Positions 35,875 to 47,134 are shown, numbered from the stretch's first letter. The stretch is DNA of 64,000 nt from JABURQ01 sp029243145 (GCA_965660145.1 CBFHYX010000004.1:186001-250000); one strand, 5' to 3'. Numbers and translations: made by a program. Notes: generated by a model from the sequence alone, not told the origin.

Positions 35875-36951
35875 ATGCCTCGTACTGCCGCAGACATTGC
35901 CGAAATATTACAGGCTCAATGTCTGGGTTCGCCAAGCAGGGTGATTACCGATGCCGTCACGCTGGCGAATGTTCGGCACGACACTCTTACGTTTTATAAA
36001 GACAAAAAATCACTCAAAAGTATGGAGTCGTGTCAGGCAGGGACAATTCTCATTGCCAGTTCCTGGGCAGAAGAACTTCAAAAGCGTGACTCAGATTGCA
36101 CCTGGATACTCGTTGATGATCCTCAATCTGCGTTTCTGGAGGTGATTACCGAGTTTGTGAGTGTTCCTGACCGCTCAACGGTTGGAATTTCATCGGCCGC
36201 GAATATTGCCGACTCTGCTTCAATCGGAATTGAAACCAACATTCATGCTGGCGCGACCATTGAAGATGATGTGGTGATCGGCGACCGTTGCGAAATTTCT
36301 GCAGGAGTCGTCATTGGACGTGGGACGATTATCGGCAACGATTGTCTGTTTTATTCGAATGTCGTGATTTACCCCGGCATGGAAATTCACAACCGAGTGA
36401 CTTTGCATGCGAATTGTGTCATTGGTGCGGATGGCTTTGGTTATCTGCAGAAAGACGGACGTCATTTGAAAATACCACATTACGGCAATGTCGTCTTAGA
36501 AGATGATGTTGAAGTCGGTGCCTGCTCGACCATTGATCGCGGCTTTCTCGATTCCACACGAATCGGCACCGGAAGCAAAATCGATAACCAGGTGATGGTT
36601 GCCCATAACTGCCAACTTGGCCCACATAACATTTTGGTTTCACAAGTTGGTTTTGCGGGCTCGGTCACAACGGGTGCTTACGTTATCTGTGCCGGTCAAG
36701 TGGGAGTGGCCGATCATGTCCATCTGGCTGATGGAGTCGTGGTCGGGGCGAAAGCTGGAGTTCATAAAGATCTGCCCGGAGGAGAGACCTACCTGGGAGC
36801 TCCTGCGATTCCTGAATCGGAAGCAATCCGACAGGTGATGGCGGCTCGCAAACTACCTGAGATGCGCTCGCAATTGAAACAATTGGAAAAGAAACTGCAA
36901 AAATTACAGCAACAACTTGATAATGACCAAATACAAAAACCTGCCGCCTAA
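35875..36951 (+). CDS. lpxD: UDP-3-O-acylglucosamine N-acyltransferase
   Basis: Third step of lipid A synthesis: adds the N-linked hydroxyacyl chain from acyl-ACP. 358 residues from the ATG at 35875, which starts MPRTAADIAEILQAQCLG as in LpxD; the frame opens at 35839. An N-terminal UDP-binding domain (~1-95) precedes a left-handed beta-helix of hexapeptide repeats (from SADSIGIETNIHAGATIEDD-type repeats on, about 105-310), including the catalytic-His region NQVMVAHNCQLG. A C-terminal helix (RKLPEMRSQLKQLEKKLQKL) closes the trimer. Adjacent lpxI supports a lipid A role and hence an outer membrane with lipopolysaccharide-like lipid. Confidence 0.94.
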   Translation: MPRTAADIAEILQAQCLGSPSRVITDAVTLANVRHDTLTFYKDKKSLKSMESCQAGTILIASSWAEELQKRDSDCTWILVDDPQSAFLEVITEFVSVPDRSTVGISSAANIADSASIGIETNIHAGATIEDDVVIGDRCEISAGVVIGRGTIIGNDCLFYSNVVIYPGMEIHNRVTLHANCVIGADGFGYLQKDGRHLKIPHYGNVVLEDDVEVGACSTIDRGFLDSTRIGTGSKIDNQVMVAHNCQLGPHNILVSQVGFAGSVTTGAYVICAGQVGVADHVHLADGVVVGAKAGVHKDLPGGETYLGAPAIPESEAIRQVMAARKLPEMRSQLKQLEKKLQKLQQQLDNDQIQKPAA

Positions 36952-36961
36952 TGTGATACCT

Positions 36962-37858
36962 ATGACGCAGGATGCCAAACACAATCCCTATCGCGTACCC
37001 GGAAAACGGATCGGCTTACTTGCCGGTGCGGGACGATTTCCTATTGTTTTTGCGGAAGCCGCTCGTCGTCAGGGACACGAGATTATTACCGTTGGCCCGA
37101 CCGGAATGGTCTCTGAAGAATTACGGGAATATAGCGACTACATGTATGTCGGGTCGCTGGGGCGAATCGGTAAGGCGATCAGCGTCTTCAAGCGTAAGCA
37201 GGTTACGTCGGTCGTGATGGCAGGAAAGATAGAAAAGAAGGTTTTACTGCACCCGTTCAATTGGGTTCGACATCTTCCCGACTGGAGAGCCATCCACATG
37301 ATGTGGAAATATGCTTCTCGAGATCGTAAAGATGATACGATGCTGCTCGCCGTGATTAAAGAATTTTCACGCGACGGATTTCATTTTGAGTCTGCCCTTG
37401 ATTATTGCCCGGAGCTACTCGTGACACACGGATTCCTCACTAAACGACACCCGTCATCTTCACAGTGGAAAGATATCAACTTCGGTTGGGAGCTTGCCAA
37501 GGAAATGGGGCGTCTTGACGTAGGTCAATCAATTGTTGTTTCTGACCGTGCGGTTGTGGCTGTTGAGGCCATTGAAGGCACTGATGAGTGTATTCGGCGG
37601 GCGGGCCAATTATGCCGTAAGGGTGGCTTTACAGTGATTAAGGTTGCCAAGCCGAAACAGGATATGCGGTTTGATGTACCAACGATTGGTTTGCAAACCA
37701 TTCAGACGATGCATGAAGCGGGTGGACGAGTTTTGGCGATCGAAAGTGGACATACCATTGTACTCGATCAGGACGAAGTCTACGGGCTGGCAGATAAACT
37801 GGGGATCTCCATCGTCTCCCTCAATGCCAATGAGTCTGAACTCAGAATTGCCTCTTAG
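36962..37858 (+). CDS. lpxI: UDP-2,3-diacylglucosamine pyrophosphatase, LpxI type
   Basis: Hydrolyses UDP-diacylglucosamine to lipid X in lipid A synthesis; LpxI replaces LpxH in many alphaproteobacteria and other bacteria. 298 residues from the ATG at 36962, ten bases after lpxD; an in-frame ATG at 36923 inside the end of lpxD is possible but neither has a clear ribosome site. Motifs: GKRIGLLAGAGRFPIVFAE near the start, VVMAGKIEKKVL, DRKDDTMLLAVIKEF (metal-binding acidic region), DIGQ-like RLDVGQSIVV, VVAVEAIEGTDECI and KPKQDMRFDVPTIGLQTI. These are typical of LpxI (formerly DUF1009). Tight coupling to lpxD suggests a shared transcript. Confidence 0.92.
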   Translation: MTQDAKHNPYRVPGKRIGLLAGAGRFPIVFAEAARRQGHEIITVGPTGMVSEELREYSDYMYVGSLGRIGKAISVFKRKQVTSVVMAGKIEKKVLLHPFNWVRHLPDWRAIHMMWKYASRDRKDDTMLLAVIKEFSRDGFHFESALDYCPELLVTHGFLTKRHPSSSQWKDINFGWELAKEMGRLDVGQSIVVSDRAVVAVEAIEGTDECIRRAGQLCRKGGFTVIKVAKPKQDMRFDVPTIGLQTIQTMHEAGGRVLAIESGHTIVLDQDEVYGLADKLGISIVSLNANESELRIAS

Positions 37859-37927
37859 AAGGTGGATACGGACAATCTAGTTGCTGTCTTCCACGGAGGG
37901 AATGTCTGCCACGCTGTCTTCGTCGAA

Positions 37928-38293
37928 CTATTCTTGGAGAGAGGGAAATGCGGGAATTATTTCCGTTCGATCACCGTGTCCGACCAGATCGTCATCCGAA
38001 TCATCAGAGGGTCCGAGATGGACTTTGAACTTGATACTGGCAAACGCCAGTTCATCGCCTGGTAACAATGCACCCCGCGTCACGCGTTGTCCATTCACAC
38101 GGGTACCATTGGTACTTCCCAAATCACGAACAAATAACAGCCCGTCCGTTTTTGAGATCACGCTATGAATTTTTGAAATGCTGTCACTGGGGATCACCAA
38201 GTCGCAAACTTCGGGCCTGCGGCCGACGACGGTGATATCATCGGTGATCCGAATCGTGCGATCCCCTTTTGTGGAGATGAGCTGCGCAAGCAT
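37928..38293 (-). CDS. FHA-domain protein
   Basis: 121 residues from the ATG at 38291-38293; the frame is open to 38398 but the earlier part does not look like FHA. Almost the whole protein is one forkhead-associated domain: VVGRRPEVCDLVIPSDSISK (GR and the Ser after it bind phosphothreonine), IHSVIS (conserved His), DLGSTNGTRVNG (loop with Asn contacting the phosphopeptide backbone) and LLPGDELAFASIKFKV. The last ~25 residues are acidic and disordered. It should bind pThr sites made by Hanks kinases. Standing alone and divergent from ppdK, it has no obvious partner in the neighbourhood. Confidence 0.92.
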   Translation of the reverse strand: MLAQLISTKGDRTIRITDDITVVGRRPEVCDLVIPSDSISKIHSVISKTDGLLFVRDLGSTNGTRVNGQRVTRGALLPGDELAFASIKFKVHLGPSDDSDDDLVGHGDRTEIIPAFPSLQE

Positions 38294-38727
38294 TTTTAAT
38301 CTTTCCTGAACAGGAATGAGAACAGAGCACCAAGGGTCGAGAATGCGTAACCTCTTGATATAACAATTCTTGCTTCCAAACGGCTTTGAGTCAAGCATCT
38401 GATTTTGCTCAGGGCCTTCGTTTCTTTCTTGTGCATCGAAAAATCGGCATAATCCTCTCTAATCCCGTTCCCTTGACGACTGATACGCTGGTAGCTAGTC
38501 TCTCAACCTCTTGAGTGGCTGCTTTTACGAGCGAGGCCGCATCATGTTTCGAAGGCCGTGTGGTGACGTAACCTATTATCGTCACTGACGATGTGGCAAT
38601 TGCACAAGCGTAGACCAGCTTTTCGGAACTTCGAGTGAGACCATTCGGATCCGCTCCCGATCTGTATCACCTCCAAATGGAGGGTTCGGGCGGACATTGT
38701 TTAGAGACAGCACAAAAGGAAATTTCA
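38294..38727. other. 434-base intergenic region upstream of ppdK
   Basis: Divergent control region for the FHA gene and ppdK. Small hairpins: CTCAA/TTGAG near 38503, GTGACG (38563-38568) with CGTCAC (38580-38585), and CCTCC-AAAT-GGAGG at 38670-38683. The last lies about 45 bases before the ppdK start. No known riboswitch was recognised. The ppdK ribosome site AAAAGGA sits near 38714-38720. Confidence 0.5.
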
Positions 38728-41457
<2,730 letters not shown>

Positions 41458-41495
41458 GAGCCGTAGCTGCTGGATTGAAATGAAATTGTCCACGG

Positions 41496-41533
41496 GACAG
41501 AGCTACTCGTTTTAGCTCTGTCTCGTTTTTTTT
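41496..41533 (+). terminator. rho-independent terminator after ppdK
   Basis: Perfect 10-base stem GACAGAGCTA (41496-41505) with TAGCTCTGTC (41513-41522), seven-base loop, then CG and a run of nine T residues (41525-41533). Confidence 0.9.
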
Positions 41534-41707
41534 GTAGATAGAATGAAATTTCCCGGATTTCTTGGCTTTTATTCATAAAATCCTGAAAAAACGTTGAAAG
41601 CTCGGGTTGGAACATCCTCGTTCCCCTTTCCAGATTTCTCGATGCCCGCTACGATATTCCAGTCTGTTGTGTGTCGGTCATAGATGATCAAATTCAACGA
41701 TCTTGAA

Positions 41708-41788
41708 TAAAGACCTTGCAAGTCTGATTGCTTCCGGGTGAGCCTCGATCCCCGGTCCCATGTCTTACTTTTGCAAACACGGTCTTTA
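41708..41788 (+). ncRNA. candidate structured element in the fusA leader
   Basis: TAAAGACC (41708-41715) pairs with GGTCTTTA (41781-41788). Directly inside, TTGCAA (41716-41721) can pair with TTGCAA (41771-41776), leaving a four-base ACAC bulge on the 3' side. The interior contains CCGGG (41734-41738) pairing with CCCGG (41751-41755). The result is an ~81-nt stem with a bulge, an internal loop and an apical hairpin, starting 215 bases before the EF-G start. It matches no riboswitch I know. Base pairing was found by eye; no folding program was run. The rest of the region 41534-41922 holds no gene. Confidence 0.35.
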
Positions 41789-41862
41789 CACAGTCAGGCT
41801 GCGGCAAGCTATTGATGAAGCCATCACAAATTGAATAAGGTGGCAGCCGCGACACAATCACT

Positions 41863-41884
41863 GTCGGTCACGTGGGTGACTGAC
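41863..41884 (+). promoter_or_regulatory. hairpin 38 bases before the fusA start
   Basis: GTCGGTCAC (41863-41871) pairs with GTGACTGAC (41876-41884) around a GTGG loop: nine pairs, one of them G-U. It sits upstream of the fusA ribosome site, in a spot where it could influence translation or mRNA stability. No T tract follows, so it is not an intrinsic terminator. Confidence 0.5.
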
Positions 41885-41922
41885 GAATTCGTATGTATTT
41901 TGTTAAGTAGAGCCACAGAGTT

Positions 41923-44034
41923 ATGAAGAAACTGGCCCAGCATCGGAACATTGGTATCTCGGCCCACATCGACTCAGGGAAAACCACCCTGACCGAGCGG
42001 ATTTTGTTTTACGCGGGTCGTATCCACAAAATTGTGGAAGTTCGCAGCGGCGGTGGAGGTCCGACGATGGACCACATGGAGCTGGAGCAGGAACGTGGAA
42101 TCACGATCACTTCGGCAGCCACCAGTGTCGAGTGGAAAAATACCTCGATTAATATCATCGATACACCGGGTCACGTCGACTTTACCGTTGAAGTGGAACG
42201 TTCACTTCGCGTGCTCGACGGTGCTGTTCTGGTGCTCTGCTCTGTCGGTGGAGTGCAATCACAATCATTGACGGTCGACCGTCAAATGAAACGCTACGGC
42301 ATTCCCCGTATTGCGTTTATCAACAAGATGGACCGTACCGGTGCCGACTCGGACAGTGTCATTGAACAAATCAAAGACAAGCTGGGAGCGAATGCCGTTC
42401 CGTTGCAGATTCCCATTGGAAGTGAAGCCGATTTTAAAGGCGTTGTGGACCTCATTAAAATGCAGGCTGCCTTCTTTGATGGTGAACAGGGAGAAGATAT
42501 TCGCTACGAAGAGATTCCTGAAGACTTGGTCGAAAAAGCAAAAGCTGCTCGGGCTCACATGCTCGAAGAAGTTTCCATGTTTGACGATACGTTGATGGAA
42601 GCGGTTCTCGGAGAAGAAGAAATCGACGAGAAGCATCTTCGCAAAATTATTCGACTTGCCACCATCGATCAGACTATTGTACCGGTCATGATGGGGTCGG
42701 CTTACAAAAACAAAGGTGTTCAAGAGTTGCTGGATGGTGTGGAGTATTATCTCCCATCACCTCTCGATCGTGATATGACGGCACTCGATGTCAGCTCTCT
42801 TGGAGAAGATGGGGAAGCAAAACGAGTCCCACTTTCCAAGAATGCTGATGACCCATTGGTCTGCATGGCCTTCAAAACGGTTGTCGAACAATTTGGACAG
42901 TTGACTTACACTCGCATCTATCAGGGAACGATCAGGAAGGGTGAAACCTATACCAACGCTCGTACCGGTCAAGGGACCCGTTTTGGGCGCATGGTCCGCA
43001 TGCACTCCAATGATCGTGAAGACCTCGACGAAGCTGGCCCCGGCGATATTATCGCTATCGTGGGTATGGACTGTGCATCCGGTGACACATTCTTGGGTGA
43101 CGGCATTAACGTCACGTTGGAGAATATTTACGTTGCCGATCCTGTGATCCGGCTGTCGGTCGAACCTGCAAACCGCGACGATGCCGACAAGTTAGCCAAA
43201 GCTCTCGAACGTTTTCGCCGCGAAGACCCGACCTTCCATGTCACTTCGGACGAAGAGACCGGGCAAACGATTATTGCCGGGATGGGTCAACTGCACCTTG
43301 AAGTGTACATCGAACGTATCTTACGCGAGTACAAATGCGAATGTAAAATTGGTGAACCTCGCGTATCATACCGCGAACGTCCGACGGTGGATGTCGAATA
43401 CAGTTATCGTCACAAGAAACAATCCGGTGGTTCAGGCCAGTTCGCCGATGTGCGTGGAGTGATGGAAGTCATTCCCGAGGAAGACAACATCACCTACGAA
43501 TTCGAAAACAAAGTGACTCAGGGACGCATCCCCAAAGAGTACATTCCCGCCGTCGACAAAGGCTTTCAAAGAGCCATCGTCAAAGGACCGCTCATCGGTT
43601 CCGAAGTGGTGGGGGTCCGTATGATTCTGCAAGACGGTAGTTACCACGATGTCGACTCGTCAGAAATGGCGTTCAATATTGCTGGCTTCGATTGTTTGCG
43701 TAAATTGCTTCGCGATGAAGCGAAAGTCGCGTTGCAAGAGCCGATTATGTTGCTGGAAGTCGAAGCCCCGGAAGAGTTCCAGGGATCGGTGACTGGTCAC
43801 ATTTCGTCGAAACGGGGACTGGTAAACTCGTCCGTAGTGAAAGCCAAGGCGGTTTACTTGACTGCCGAAGTGCCATTGGCGGCCATGTTCGATTACGCCA
43901 ACGAATTGCGCAGTATGACGCAAGGAAAAGGGACGTTCAGCATGGAATTCTGTAAGTACTCGCAAGTGCCGAAGAACCTGCAAGAAGAAGTGATTGAAAA
44001 ACGTCGTCGTGATGACGAAGAGAAGAACAAGTAA
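41923..44034 (+). CDS. fusA: elongation factor G (mitochondrial/spirochaete-planctomycete type)
   Basis: Translocation GTPase, 703 residues. G1 is AHIDSGKTT near 14-22, G2 region is MDHMELEQERGITITSAAT, G3 is DTPGHVDF, G4 is NKMD near 126. Domains II to V follow with RERPTVDVEYSY, GSGQFADV and FDCLRKLLRDEAK. The serine in HIDSGKTT, the lengthened GGGGPTMDHMELE switch I and LVLCSVGGVQSQ resemble mitochondrial EF-G1 and its bacterial relatives in spirochaetes and planctomycetes rather than the usual bacterial EF-G (HVDAGKTT). It stands alone with a 389-base leader after the ppdK terminator, not in a str operon with rpsL, rpsG and tuf. Followed by its own terminator. Confidence 0.95.
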   Translation: MKKLAQHRNIGISAHIDSGKTTLTERILFYAGRIHKIVEVRSGGGGPTMDHMELEQERGITITSAATSVEWKNTSINIIDTPGHVDFTVEVERSLRVLDGAVLVLCSVGGVQSQSLTVDRQMKRYGIPRIAFINKMDRTGADSDSVIEQIKDKLGANAVPLQIPIGSEADFKGVVDLIKMQAAFFDGEQGEDIRYEEIPEDLVEKAKAARAHMLEEVSMFDDTLMEAVLGEEEIDEKHLRKIIRLATIDQTIVPVMMGSAYKNKGVQELLDGVEYYLPSPLDRDMTALDVSSLGEDGEAKRVPLSKNADDPLVCMAFKTVVEQFGQLTYTRIYQGTIRKGETYTNARTGQGTRFGRMVRMHSNDREDLDEAGPGDIIAIVGMDCASGDTFLGDGINVTLENIYVADPVIRLSVEPANRDDADKLAKALERFRREDPTFHVTSDEETGQTIIAGMGQLHLEVYIERILREYKCECKIGEPRVSYRERPTVDVEYSYRHKKQSGGSGQFADVRGVMEVIPEEDNITYEFENKVTQGRIPKEYIPAVDKGFQRAIVKGPLIGSEVVGVRMILQDGSYHDVDSSEMAFNIAGFDCLRKLLRDEAKVALQEPIMLLEVEAPEEFQGSVTGHISSKRGLVNSSVVKAKAVYLTAEVPLAAMFDYANELRSMTQGKGTFSMEFCKYSQVPKNLQEEVIEKRRRDDEEKNK

Positions 44035-44059
44035 TCTTGTTCTCGCAGTTGAAAATGAC

Positions 44060-44098
44060 AACACCCCGTGGAGCATTGACTCTACGGGGTGTTTTTTT
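44060..44098 (+). terminator. rho-independent terminator after fusA
   Basis: AACACCCCGT-G-GAG (44060-44073) pairs with CTC-T-ACGGGGTGTT (44080-44093) around a six-base loop with one G/T mismatch or wobble, followed by a run of T residues to 44099. Confidence 0.92.
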
Positions 44099-44175
44099 TG
44101 AATGGAGAATTGTAAATCGATCTCGCGGCAGGGAATTTTCTTCCCTGCTCTATGTGTTTCAGATAGTCTTAATGG

Positions 44176-44421
44176 ATGGCTGACTCTTGTGATTCACAAT
44201 TTTCTCGCAATAACACAGATACAGCAGGACCATTCTGGTTCGTCGCGATGCTGCAATTCGTGTCCCCCTTTTTGCTGATCCCATTCGGTCTGAGTATCGG
44301 GAAGATAGCACTTGATTCAGGGAATGGCTTTGCTGCGGCTATGGTTAATAGTGCGTTGATTCTCTGGTTGCCTCTGATTGTTTTTTCCTGGATTGTCTAT
44401 TTTATCTGTAGATCGAGTTGA
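44176..44421 (+). CDS. possible small two-helix membrane protein
   Basis: 81 residues: a polar, Ser/Asn/Asp-rich head (~1-19), then two hydrophobic helices (FWFVAMLQFVSPFLLIPFGL and AAAMVNSALILWLPLIVFSW into IVYFICRSS). The pattern is that of a real small membrane protein, but there is no ribosome site before the ATG at 44176 and the name of any family is unknown. It lies alone between the fusA terminator and the convergent DapA-like gene. Could be a chance frame. Confidence 0.4.
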   Translation: MADSCDSQFSRNNTDTAGPFWFVAMLQFVSPFLLIPFGLSIGKIALDSGNGFAAAMVNSALILWLPLIVFSWIVYFICRSS

Positions 44422-44610
44422 TGGTTGCTGGCTCTCAGCTTGGTTCCATATGTACTTGTGGTATTAGCCCTTATTGGAATCTGAGATCCACCACTCGCAA
44501 CCCATGCTCCAGATTATCATACTCGTACAATCTGCTTCCTTTTCGATTTTTTACCTCTCGGCGTCTTTGCACCTGATCTTTCTCGAAGAACAAGAAGGTC
44601 CGATTACAGC

Positions 44611-45546
44611 TCACTGCCCTGCGATCAGCATCTCTTCACCCAGTTTCTTTTCCGCTGCAAAGATCGGTTCCAATAGTTCTTCGATCTCCGTTTCCTCTGC
44701 TGCTGTCAGAATCCGCCCAGGTGACCTCGGTGGGCCAAAATCCAATCCGGTCAGTTTGAGGCCGTGCTTCAACATGGTAATGTTGTAGCTGTCCCCTGCT
44801 CTGGCGCGGTAATGTTCGATAGGAAGTATCAATTCTTGAAACTTCATCGCTTCCTCATATGTGCCAGTGGTGAGAGCGTCGAACATTGCCAATGTAAGTC
44901 GAGGACACAGGTTGCCGGCTCCGGTGGTGTATCCGGTGCTGCCGGCGAGCATGAAGAACGGTGCGAAGCGTTCTGCTGAACCGCAGAGCCATTGCGTGTC
45001 GGTCGTGTCGGTGAGCACGGTTTGTCGGAACTGAGCCATATTGTTCACAGAATATTTTACGCCGACCATTCGCGGGTCGCGTGCCAAATTGAGAAGCAGA
45101 TTGTCCGAGGGGATTTCTGCTTTCTTGTAGATCATCACGGGGCAACGCAGCTCTTTCATCACGTCTCGATAATAGGCGAGTGCCCCTTGATCGCTGAGGT
45201 AAGGATGCTCGAACGGCATAAACATCACGCCATCGGCTCCCGCTGCCATTGCCTCAGTTCCGACTTTGATGGCAGAACCAATTTGACGCCCCACCGGTGC
45301 GAAGATCGTCGCTTCTGAGCCTGCCGCTTCTCGTGTCACTCGAACTAATTGAACGATTTCATCGTCGGAAAGGCTATGAAACTCGCTCGTTCCCGCAGCC
45401 GGAAGAAAAACACGGATTCCGGCTGAGACCAAGTTTTGGATGTGTTCGGTCTGCTTTCCCAGATCCAGTGTTCCTTCGCTGGTGAAAGCTGTTAAGGGGA
45501 CCAAATGAACATTTTGAAGCAGGTTGATATCAATCGCAGCAGGCAT
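44611..45546 (-). CDS. dihydrodipicolinate synthase/N-acetylneuraminate lyase family aldolase
   Basis: 311-residue TIM barrel forming a Schiff base with an alpha-keto acid. Lys164 in MVGVKYSVNN is the Schiff-base lysine and Tyr140 in VMIYKK the catalytic tyrosine. The pyruvate-carboxylate motif GTTGE is GTSEF at 52-56, an unusual form that argues against true DapA. AGSTGYTTGAGNLCP near 218-232 is the closing glycine-rich element. A keto-acid aldolase or dehydratase (such as 5-keto-4-deoxyglucarate dehydratase-like or N-acetylneuraminate lyase-like) is more likely than lysine biosynthesis. It faces the CitG-like gene in divergent orientation, with 155 bases between starts. No sugar-acid genes are nearby. 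Confidence 0.85.
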   Translation of the reverse strand: MPAAIDINLLQNVHLVPLTAFTSEGTLDLGKQTEHIQNLVSAGIRVFLPAAGTSEFHSLSDDEIVQLVRVTREAAGSEATIFAPVGRQIGSAIKVGTEAMAAGADGVMFMPFEHPYLSDQGALAYYRDVMKELRCPVMIYKKAEIPSDNLLLNLARDPRMVGVKYSVNNMAQFRQTVLTDTTDTQWLCGSAERFAPFFMLAGSTGYTTGAGNLCPRLTLAMFDALTTGTYEEAMKFQELILPIEHYRARAGDSYNITMLKHGLKLTGLDFGPPRSPGRILTAAEETEIEELLEPIFAAEKKLGEEMLIAGQ

Positions 45547-45701
45547 GAAAATCTCCTGAATTGGACATGAGCTTTCAGCCTACCCGAGACGGAGGCGAAA
45601 TAGAATGGAAAATCCTGTCGCGAGAGGTCTTTGCTCTCATGCCAAATTCGGATAGCCTATTAAGACAATTCCCAAGAATCTTTGAGAGCTAATTTACTCC
45701 G

Positions 45702-46583
45702 ATGGATCAATCGGATCTTCACACTATTCATCCAATCACTCGTTGGGTTCGTTATGCGTGCCTGTTGGAAGTCTGTGCGCGGAAACCGGGGAACGTCCAT
45801 CGCGAAAAATCGTTTGAAGACCTCGACTTGCAAGAATTCATTAAATCTGCCGAGGTGATTGCTCCCCTGTTTGAACAAACAGAAGAGCGCGGCGTCGGAC
45901 CGACAATCTTGGAAGCTGTGAAGGCCACGCAGGAAGCTGTCGGAAAAAACACGAATCTTGGTATGATTCTGTTACTCGCTCCGCTGACCGCTGTCCCATT
46001 ACATATTCCCGTCTTTGAAGGAATCGGGGATGTACTTGCCAATCTAACGGTTCACGACAGTCGATGTGTCTATGAAGCAATTCGTCTTGCTGCCCCCGGC
46101 GGAATGGGAGAGGTTTCTGAACAAGATGTCCAATCACTTCCGACTCTGCCTCTGATGGAAGTGATGGCACTGGCAAAAGACCGAGACAATATTGCTCTGC
46201 AATACACCAACGAATTTGATGAAGTTTTACATTACGGTTTGGAACAACTCGCAACGGAACTCGGATTTGTAGACCGCTGGGAGAATTCCATTATTCATCT
46301 CCATCTGAAATTGATGACCCATCTTCCCGATTCGCTGATCGCACGGAAATGTGGTCAAGAATTGGCTGACGAAGCCAGCTTGCGGGCGCGCACCGTGTTG
46401 GAATCGGACTGGCCTGATTATGAATTCTGCTGGGGAATTCTCAGCGAATTCGATGACTGGTTGAGAGCCGACGGGAATCGGCGTAATCCGGGGACGACCG
46501 CAGACTTTGTCGTGGCCTGCTTGTATGCCGGCTTTCGAGAGGGAATCATCACTCCACCTCCTATGGATTCGTTACCACTGTAA
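45702..46583 (+). CDS. triphosphoribosyl-dephospho-CoA synthase (CitG/MdcB)-family protein
   Basis: 293 residues, helical, cytoplasmic. The CitG family motifs are visible: EVCARKPGNVHREKSFED near 24-41 (the ARKPGNVxR phosphate-binding element) and GKNTNLGMILLLAPLTA near 81-97. CitG joins ATP and dephospho-CoA to make the citrate lyase prosthetic precursor, but no citrate or malonate lyase genes are here. The next gene, 56 bases on, encodes a 6-pyruvoyltetrahydropterin synthase-like protein. I recall such pairs in gene sets for tetrahydromethanopterin-dependent C1 metabolism in methylotrophs and planctomycetes, so a role in that cofactor is plausible but is inference. CCCAAGAATC precedes the start; no strong ribosome site. 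Confidence 0.8.
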   Translation: MDQSDLHTIHPITRWVRYACLLEVCARKPGNVHREKSFEDLDLQEFIKSAEVIAPLFEQTEERGVGPTILEAVKATQEAVGKNTNLGMILLLAPLTAVPLHIPVFEGIGDVLANLTVHDSRCVYEAIRLAAPGGMGEVSEQDVQSLPTLPLMEVMALAKDRDNIALQYTNEFDEVLHYGLEQLATELGFVDRWENSIIHLHLKLMTHLPDSLIARKCGQELADEASLRARTVLESDWPDYEFCWGILSEFDDWLRADGNRRNPGTTADFVVACLYAGFREGIITPPPMDSLPL

Positions 46584-46639
46584 AGATGATACCGAACGAA
46601 TCTGTTATATTGGAAACTGTATATTTTAAGGGAGGTCTC

Positions 46640-47134
46640 ATGTCGGCAGAATCTTGGAAGGTCCGCGTCACCAAAGATCATCTGGTCTTCAGCGCGGCAC
46701 ACTTTATTACGTTTAACGGCAATATCTGCGAGCGTCTGCATGGTCACAACTGGCGAGTCGCGGCAGAAATCGAAGGCTCTTTGGACGAAAACTATTATGT
46801 TTTCGATTTCATCGCATTGCGAGATGGCTTGCAGACGATTGTTGATAAACTCGATCATCGAGTCCTCCTGCCGACAAAACATCATTCCATTACCGTCGAA
46901 CAACAGAACGCAGAGGTTGAAGCGAGATTTGAAAATCGACGATGGGTCTTTCCTGACGAAGATTGCATCTTGCTACCGGTGGAAAATACGACGGCAGAAC
47001 TGATCGCCCGCTGGATGGCCTATAAATTTCTTGACAATCTCACTCAAGAACAAAAGTTTGCCATCGATGCTCTCACTCTGGAAGTCGAAGAAAATTTCGG
47101 TCAATGGGGATCGATCAGAATTGAAGTCGATTGA
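46640..47134 (+). CDS. 6-pyruvoyltetrahydropterin synthase/QueD-family protein
   Basis: 164 residues from the ATG at 46640, which has a strong ribosome site AAGGGAGG five bases upstream; the frame is open from 46586 without one. The tunnel-fold PTPS family is shown by FSAAHF near 17-22 (zinc His), CERLHGHNWRV near 33-43 (CxxxHGH: catalytic Cys and two zinc His), FDFIALRD and LDHRVLLP near 56-76 and ENTTAELIARWMA with LEVEENF near the end (catalytic Asp/His/Glu region). It acts on dihydroneopterin triphosphate or a derivative. Its pairing with the CitG-like gene suggests a pterin cofactor route rather than queuosine, but that is inference. It is convergent with the ExbD-like gene, 20 bases between stops. 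Confidence 0.87.
   Translation: MSAESWKVRVTKDHLVFSAAHFITFNGNICERLHGHNWRVAAEIEGSLDENYYVFDFIALRDGLQTIVDKLDHRVLLPTKHHSITVEQQNAEVEARFENRRWVFPDEDCILLPVENTTAELIARWMAYKFLDNLTQEQKFAIDALTLEVEENFGQWGSIRIEVD

Noticed and set aside
41731..41758. T-arm-like segment CCGGG...TCGAT...CCCGG in the fusA leader considered as a tRNA.
   Set aside because: No acceptor stem, anticodon arm or D-arm could be placed around it.
44611..45546. Considered naming the aldolase dapA.
   Set aside because: The GTTGE motif is replaced by GTSEF and no lysine genes are nearby.
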